8,077 bases of DNA, taken from assembly GCA_018260275.1 (NCBI GenBank), contig JAGLBK010000123.1:1-8077 (forward strand), given 5' to 3'. The translations under genes were made by a program, and so were the position numbers. Numbering within the stretch: position 1 is the first letter of the stretch; each line of letters opens with the position of its first letter. The notes under the pieces were generated by a model. That model searched no databases. It saw nothing but the letters and a program-made list of their open reading frames with translations, and was not told the origin of the DNA. Of this stretch, positions 5,833-8,077 are shown in pieces. This DNA is from Deinococcus sp. (lineage in GTDB: Bacteria > Deinococcota > Deinococci > Deinococcales > Deinococcaceae).

Positions 5833-6314
5833 GACGATGGGTCTTGCGGCAAAGGCGTTTGCGGGTCAATCCTGCCTGTAAATCCTGACCCGGCGTAATG
5901 GGCCAGCATACGGATTTCGCCCACTATGGCGTCATTAAATGCCTCCAGTTCCTCCGCCGGAATCCACAGTTCCTGATGCCGCGACTCAGCACCTACCACC
6001 TGAATCTGGTAGCGGGTCGCCACCTCTGAACGCACCTCAAACGCTGTGACAAAACCAATCGGCGGGTCATTGCGCCCAGCGTTCCAGTCGCGGGCGATTT
6101 CCTCCGCGTACTCAAAGTTCAGCACCGGGTAGAAGATGGGCTGGTCGGGCAAACGCGCAGGCCAGCGCCTAAAGCCCGACTGGGCCACCAGCTTCAGCTC
6201 TTGCAGCCCGGTGGGGCGGTAAAGGACGACGGTTTCCTCGACTGGGGGCCAGGGGAGGGTGCGCTCGGCGTTGTCGGGGAACAGGGTTTGGAGCCAGTTG
6301 GGAGTGGGGGTCAT
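5829..6314 (-). CDS. Protein of the family often labelled 'ADP-ribosylation/crystallin J1', 161 aa
   Basis: The core carries VLYRPTGLQELKLVAQSGFRRWP (30-52), PIFYPVLNFEYAEEIARDWN (59-78), GFVTAFEV (87-94) and HQELWIPAEELEAFN (113-127). From memory, proteins with this set of motifs carry the database label 'ADP-ribosylation/crystallin J1'. That name belongs to the roughly 300-residue ADP-ribosylglycohydrolases, whose metal-binding Asp motifs I do not see here, so the label may be wrong. The layout (Tyr-Arg in an early strand, a Tyr-rich middle, a late Glu in HQELW) is compatible with a small ADP-ribosyltransferase-like fold, which is inference. A strong AAGGAG lies just upstream of the ATG inside the previous gene, and both ends are ATGA overlaps with neighbours. 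Cellular target and activity are unknown. Confidence 0.8.
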   Translation of the reverse strand: MTPTPNWLQTLFPDNAERTLPWPPVEETVVLYRPTGLQELKLVAQSGFRRWPARLPDQPIFYPVLNFEYAEEIARDWNAGRNDPPIGFVTAFEVRSEVATRYQIQVVGAESRHQELWIPAEELEAFNDAIVGEIRMLAHYAGSGFTGRIDPQTPLPQDPSS

Positions 6315-6691
6315 TGTTCTCCTTTCCGTCGCCTGAATTCATCAAAAACGGTTGTCAATTCTCTACGACTCACAGGCTCACCGATGAAGTGCCGGGACAT
6401 CAAATCTGCATACTTTTGGGCCAGTTCAGGTTCGGTTGAGAGGTCATAAAAGAACATGGAATCGTGCTCTGGCGCATTGACGCAAATAGCCCAATCTCTT
6501 AGCCCCTGCTCTGGCGGTAAAACGATTTTTGGATGACGATAAAAGACCCAGCAATGTTCGCTTTCGGTATAGAAGTCTTGTAGATATGTTTTAAGTTCAA
6601 CAGGCGCGAAATACTTCCACTGTTCCTGTGCGACAGTTTCCGCTTCGGCTCTAGCAGTGGCAAAGTCAGGTTTGGGCATGGCTACCTTCAT
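6311..6691 (-). CDS. Unrecognised 126-aa protein in low-GC DNA
   Basis: I recognise no family. It is soluble, rich in aromatic and acidic residues (QEQWKYFAP, YTESEHCWVFYRHP, EHDSMFFYDLS), with helices at both ends and a probable strand pair in the middle, and lacks signal or membrane segments. Its style and size recall small immunity-type proteins, but no specific match can be claimed. The GC content of 6361-6600 is about 46% by my count, against 65-75% in nearby genes, which suggests recent acquisition. Two starts are possible. ATG 6691 overlaps the upstream stop (ATGA). ATG 6679, four codons later, has AAGGT at ideal spacing and would give 122 residues starting MPKPDF. The stop overlaps the next gene. 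Confidence 0.75.
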   Translation of the reverse strand: MKVAMPKPDFATARAEAETVAQEQWKYFAPVELKTYLQDFYTESEHCWVFYRHPKIVLPPEQGLRDWAICVNAPEHDSMFFYDLSTEPELAQKYADLMSRHFIGEPVSRRELTTVFDEFRRRKGEQ

Positions 6692-7020
6692 CTCTCGTCA
6701 AGCTGGTGCGCCTCTACCCAGATGCGAAGGGGCTTACCGTTCTCGTCGCAGACATGATGGGGTTCTTCGGTATCCACCAGAAAAATGGGGCCAAGATGTC
6801 CGTGATTGCCTTCTTCCACGATGGTGCAATGAACCTCTCCAGGCATAGGCAAAAGCGAAAGCTCAGCATCGGTGAAGATAGGCAATTTGTCCACGAGGCG
6901 GTGCGTTCCAGTCTGGAAGCTGTGAACTTCGGCTTCCACAAACACGGGATAGGTGGAGTCGTCCGTGATTCTGACAATTTTGACCGTCAAAACAGCCCGT
7001 TTTCCCAACCAGCCCCACAT
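6688..7020 (-). CDS. Unrecognised 110-aa beta-rich protein
   Basis: I know no homologue. The sequence starts MWGWLGKRAVLTVKIVRI and continues as a chain of likely strands (YPVFVEAEVHSF, GEVHCTIVEEG, GPIFLVDTEE, LRIWVEAHQL) with acidic turns, so a small soluble beta-fold is likely. The GC content is intermediate (about 50-57% in the lines I counted). The ATG lies three bases after the TAA of the NAMPT gene, and a TAAGG immediately before it can serve as Shine-Dalgarno, so the two genes are almost certainly co-transcribed. The stop overlaps the ATG at 6691 (ATGA). Its linkage to the 126-residue protein suggests the two work together. Confidence 0.75.
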   Translation of the reverse strand: MWGWLGKRAVLTVKIVRITDDSTYPVFVEAEVHSFQTGTHRLVDKLPIFTDAELSLLPMPGEVHCTIVEEGNHGHLGPIFLVDTEEPHHVCDENGKPLRIWVEAHQLDER

Positions 7021-7023
7021 GCC

Positions 7024-8077
7024 TTACCCCCGCCCCCGGACCTCATCCAGCGTGTCCCGCACCAAGAGTTCCCCGTCCCGGTACACCACCCGCATCAGCG
7101 ACCCCGGAAACTCCGTGTCAAAGGTGCGGTACTGCTTGGTCACCATGCGCCCGTCTTCCAGCACCAAATCCAGCACGCCGTCCTTGCTGCGCTTGCCGGG
7201 GTCGGTCACCGGGTCTTTGTAGATGCCCCGGTATTCGCCGTCCACCATGCCCGCGCTGGCCTTGTACGCAAAGCGCTGGGTGTCGCGGTCTACCCGTTGC
7301 AGCAGCGCCCCGCCCATGCCAAAGCTGACGTTTTCGGCGCTGTAGCCGTCTACTTCCAGGTTCTGTAAAATCTGGCGAATGGTGGTTTCGTCTATGCCGT
7401 CGCCCTGAATGACCCGCACATGGTTGAGCACCTTGTAGCCCTTGCTGTTGGTCGTGGTGCCAAATTTGCTGGCCAGCACGCCCACCGTCATCCGCACCAT
7501 GGCGGGCGGCTCACCGCTGTCGGGGCGCACCACCAGGGTTCCGCCGCTGCGAATGATTTCGTCGTGCAGTTCGCTGCCCCACAGGTTGGTAATGGCGTTT
7601 TTGAGGTCGTAACTGTCGCTGACCACCGCGTAAGTGCTGCCCGGCTTGCCAAACTGCTGCACCATGTTGCGGTAGGCGTCTACCTCGTGCTCTTTGCCCC
7701 AGCTGGTAATGGTGCTGTGCTCGGCGGCGGGAATGGAATAGCCCGCGATGTCGGCCCCGTAGTGGTTTCGCGCCACCCGCAGGGCCTCCAGCGTGTCACT
7801 GCCGCGAAAGTTGACCAGATGGCTCAGCCCGCCGATGCCCGCGCTCTCGCGGCTGCTCACGCCCCGGCTGCCAAAATCGTGCAACCTGAACAGCAACTCG
7901 TCATCGGGGTGGTCAGAGGTTTTGTGCAGCGCCTCGGCAATAATCTGGCGAATGTAGTAACTCTGGGTACAGACGGTGGTCGGATACCACACCCGCATCA
8001 GCATCGTCTCGAACCAGCCGGGCAGCCAGGGCAGTTCAGGGTCGGTGTTGGTGCAGCTCATCAGCACGTTGTGGATG
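7024..8077 (-). CDS. nadV: Nicotinamide phosphoribosyltransferase (NAMPT/NadV), 5' end beyond window
   Basis: The gene is open to the right edge; about 351 C-terminal residues are visible and the first part is missing. The alignment with NAMPT is clear: NTDPELPWLPGWFETMLMRVWYPTTV, LHDFGSRGVSSRESAGIGG, HLVNFRGSDT (Asp equivalent to human Asp219, linked to amide substrate choice), SIPAAEHSTITSWGKEHE (His equivalent to the phosphorylated His247), VVSDSYD, LVVRPDSG (Arg311 and Asp313 equivalents), RVIQGDGID, FGMGGALLQ and KDPVTDPGKRSK. The enzyme joins nicotinamide and PRPP to make NMN, the one-step salvage route to NAD+. All active-site motifs visible here look intact. It heads the - strand cluster and is followed after three bases by the 110-residue gene. 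A methionine-like start near 8067 is internal, not the true start, because the homologous frame continues upstream. Confidence 0.95.
   Translation of the reverse strand, partial: IHNVLMSCTNTDPELPWLPGWFETMLMRVWYPTTVCTQSYYIRQIIAEALHKTSDHPDDELLFRLHDFGSRGVSSRESAGIGGLSHLVNFRGSDTLEALRVARNHYGADIAGYSIPAAEHSTITSWGKEHEVDAYRNMVQQFGKPGSTYAVVSDSYDLKNAITNLWGSELHDEIIRSGGTLVVRPDSGEPPAMVRMTVGVLASKFGTTTNSKGYKVLNHVRVIQGDGIDETTIRQILQNLEVDGYSAENVSFGMGGALLQRVDRDTQRFAYKASAGMVDGEYRGIYKDPVTDPGKRSKDGVLDLVLEDGRMVTKQYRTFDTEFPGSLMRVVYRDGELLVRDTLDEVRGRG

Overview
The window looks like chromosomal DNA of a Deinococcus-type bacterium. GC content is high (65-75% in many 60-base stretches I counted by hand). A TANNNT -10 box sits 6-7 bases upstream of an ATG at two places, the geometry known for the abundant leaderless mRNAs of Deinococcus. 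The gene content (UbiA-family prenyltransferase, YqeK, LCP ligase, RsfS, DctA, NAMPT) also fits. The genus call is inference, because there is no rRNA or other decisive marker.

Left part, + strand. The 3' end of a UbiA-family prenyltransferase (1-150) is followed by a small unrecognised protein with a 15-bp tandem repeat in its N-terminus (227-745). A 300-base gap with several inverted repeats and a clear TATAAT box comes next. Then a tightly packed operon runs yqeK (1099-1731), an LCP-family cell-wall glycopolymer ligase gene (1793-3223) and rsfS (3220-3591). It ends in a strong hairpin terminator (3620-3661) shared with the convergent gene.

Right part, - strand. dctA (3674-4999) has its own upstream region with two -10-like boxes, each next to a small palindrome. 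Upstream of it is a compact five-gene cluster read right to left: a NAMPT-type nicotinamide phosphoribosyltransferase (cut by the window edge), two unrecognised small proteins of lower GC, a 161-residue protein of a family I recall being labelled 'ADP-ribosylation/crystallin J1', and a 199-residue protein with a possible winged-helix tail. Three of its four junctions are ATGA stop/start overlaps and the fourth has a 3-base gap.

The most unusual structure is a set of three mini-ORFs of 14, 10 and 22 codons on the + strand. Each has a TGA stop that overlaps the start codon of the next gene (TTGA, ATGA, TTGA). The first two sit exactly where a leaderless transcript would begin, and both open Met-Ser-Trp. 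The third is hydrophobic and fills the whole yqeK-LCP gap. The genes that follow them have poor or no Shine-Dalgarno sequence, so translation may be handed from mini-ORF to gene. The second point of interest is the NAD-related - strand cluster with its lower-GC centre.
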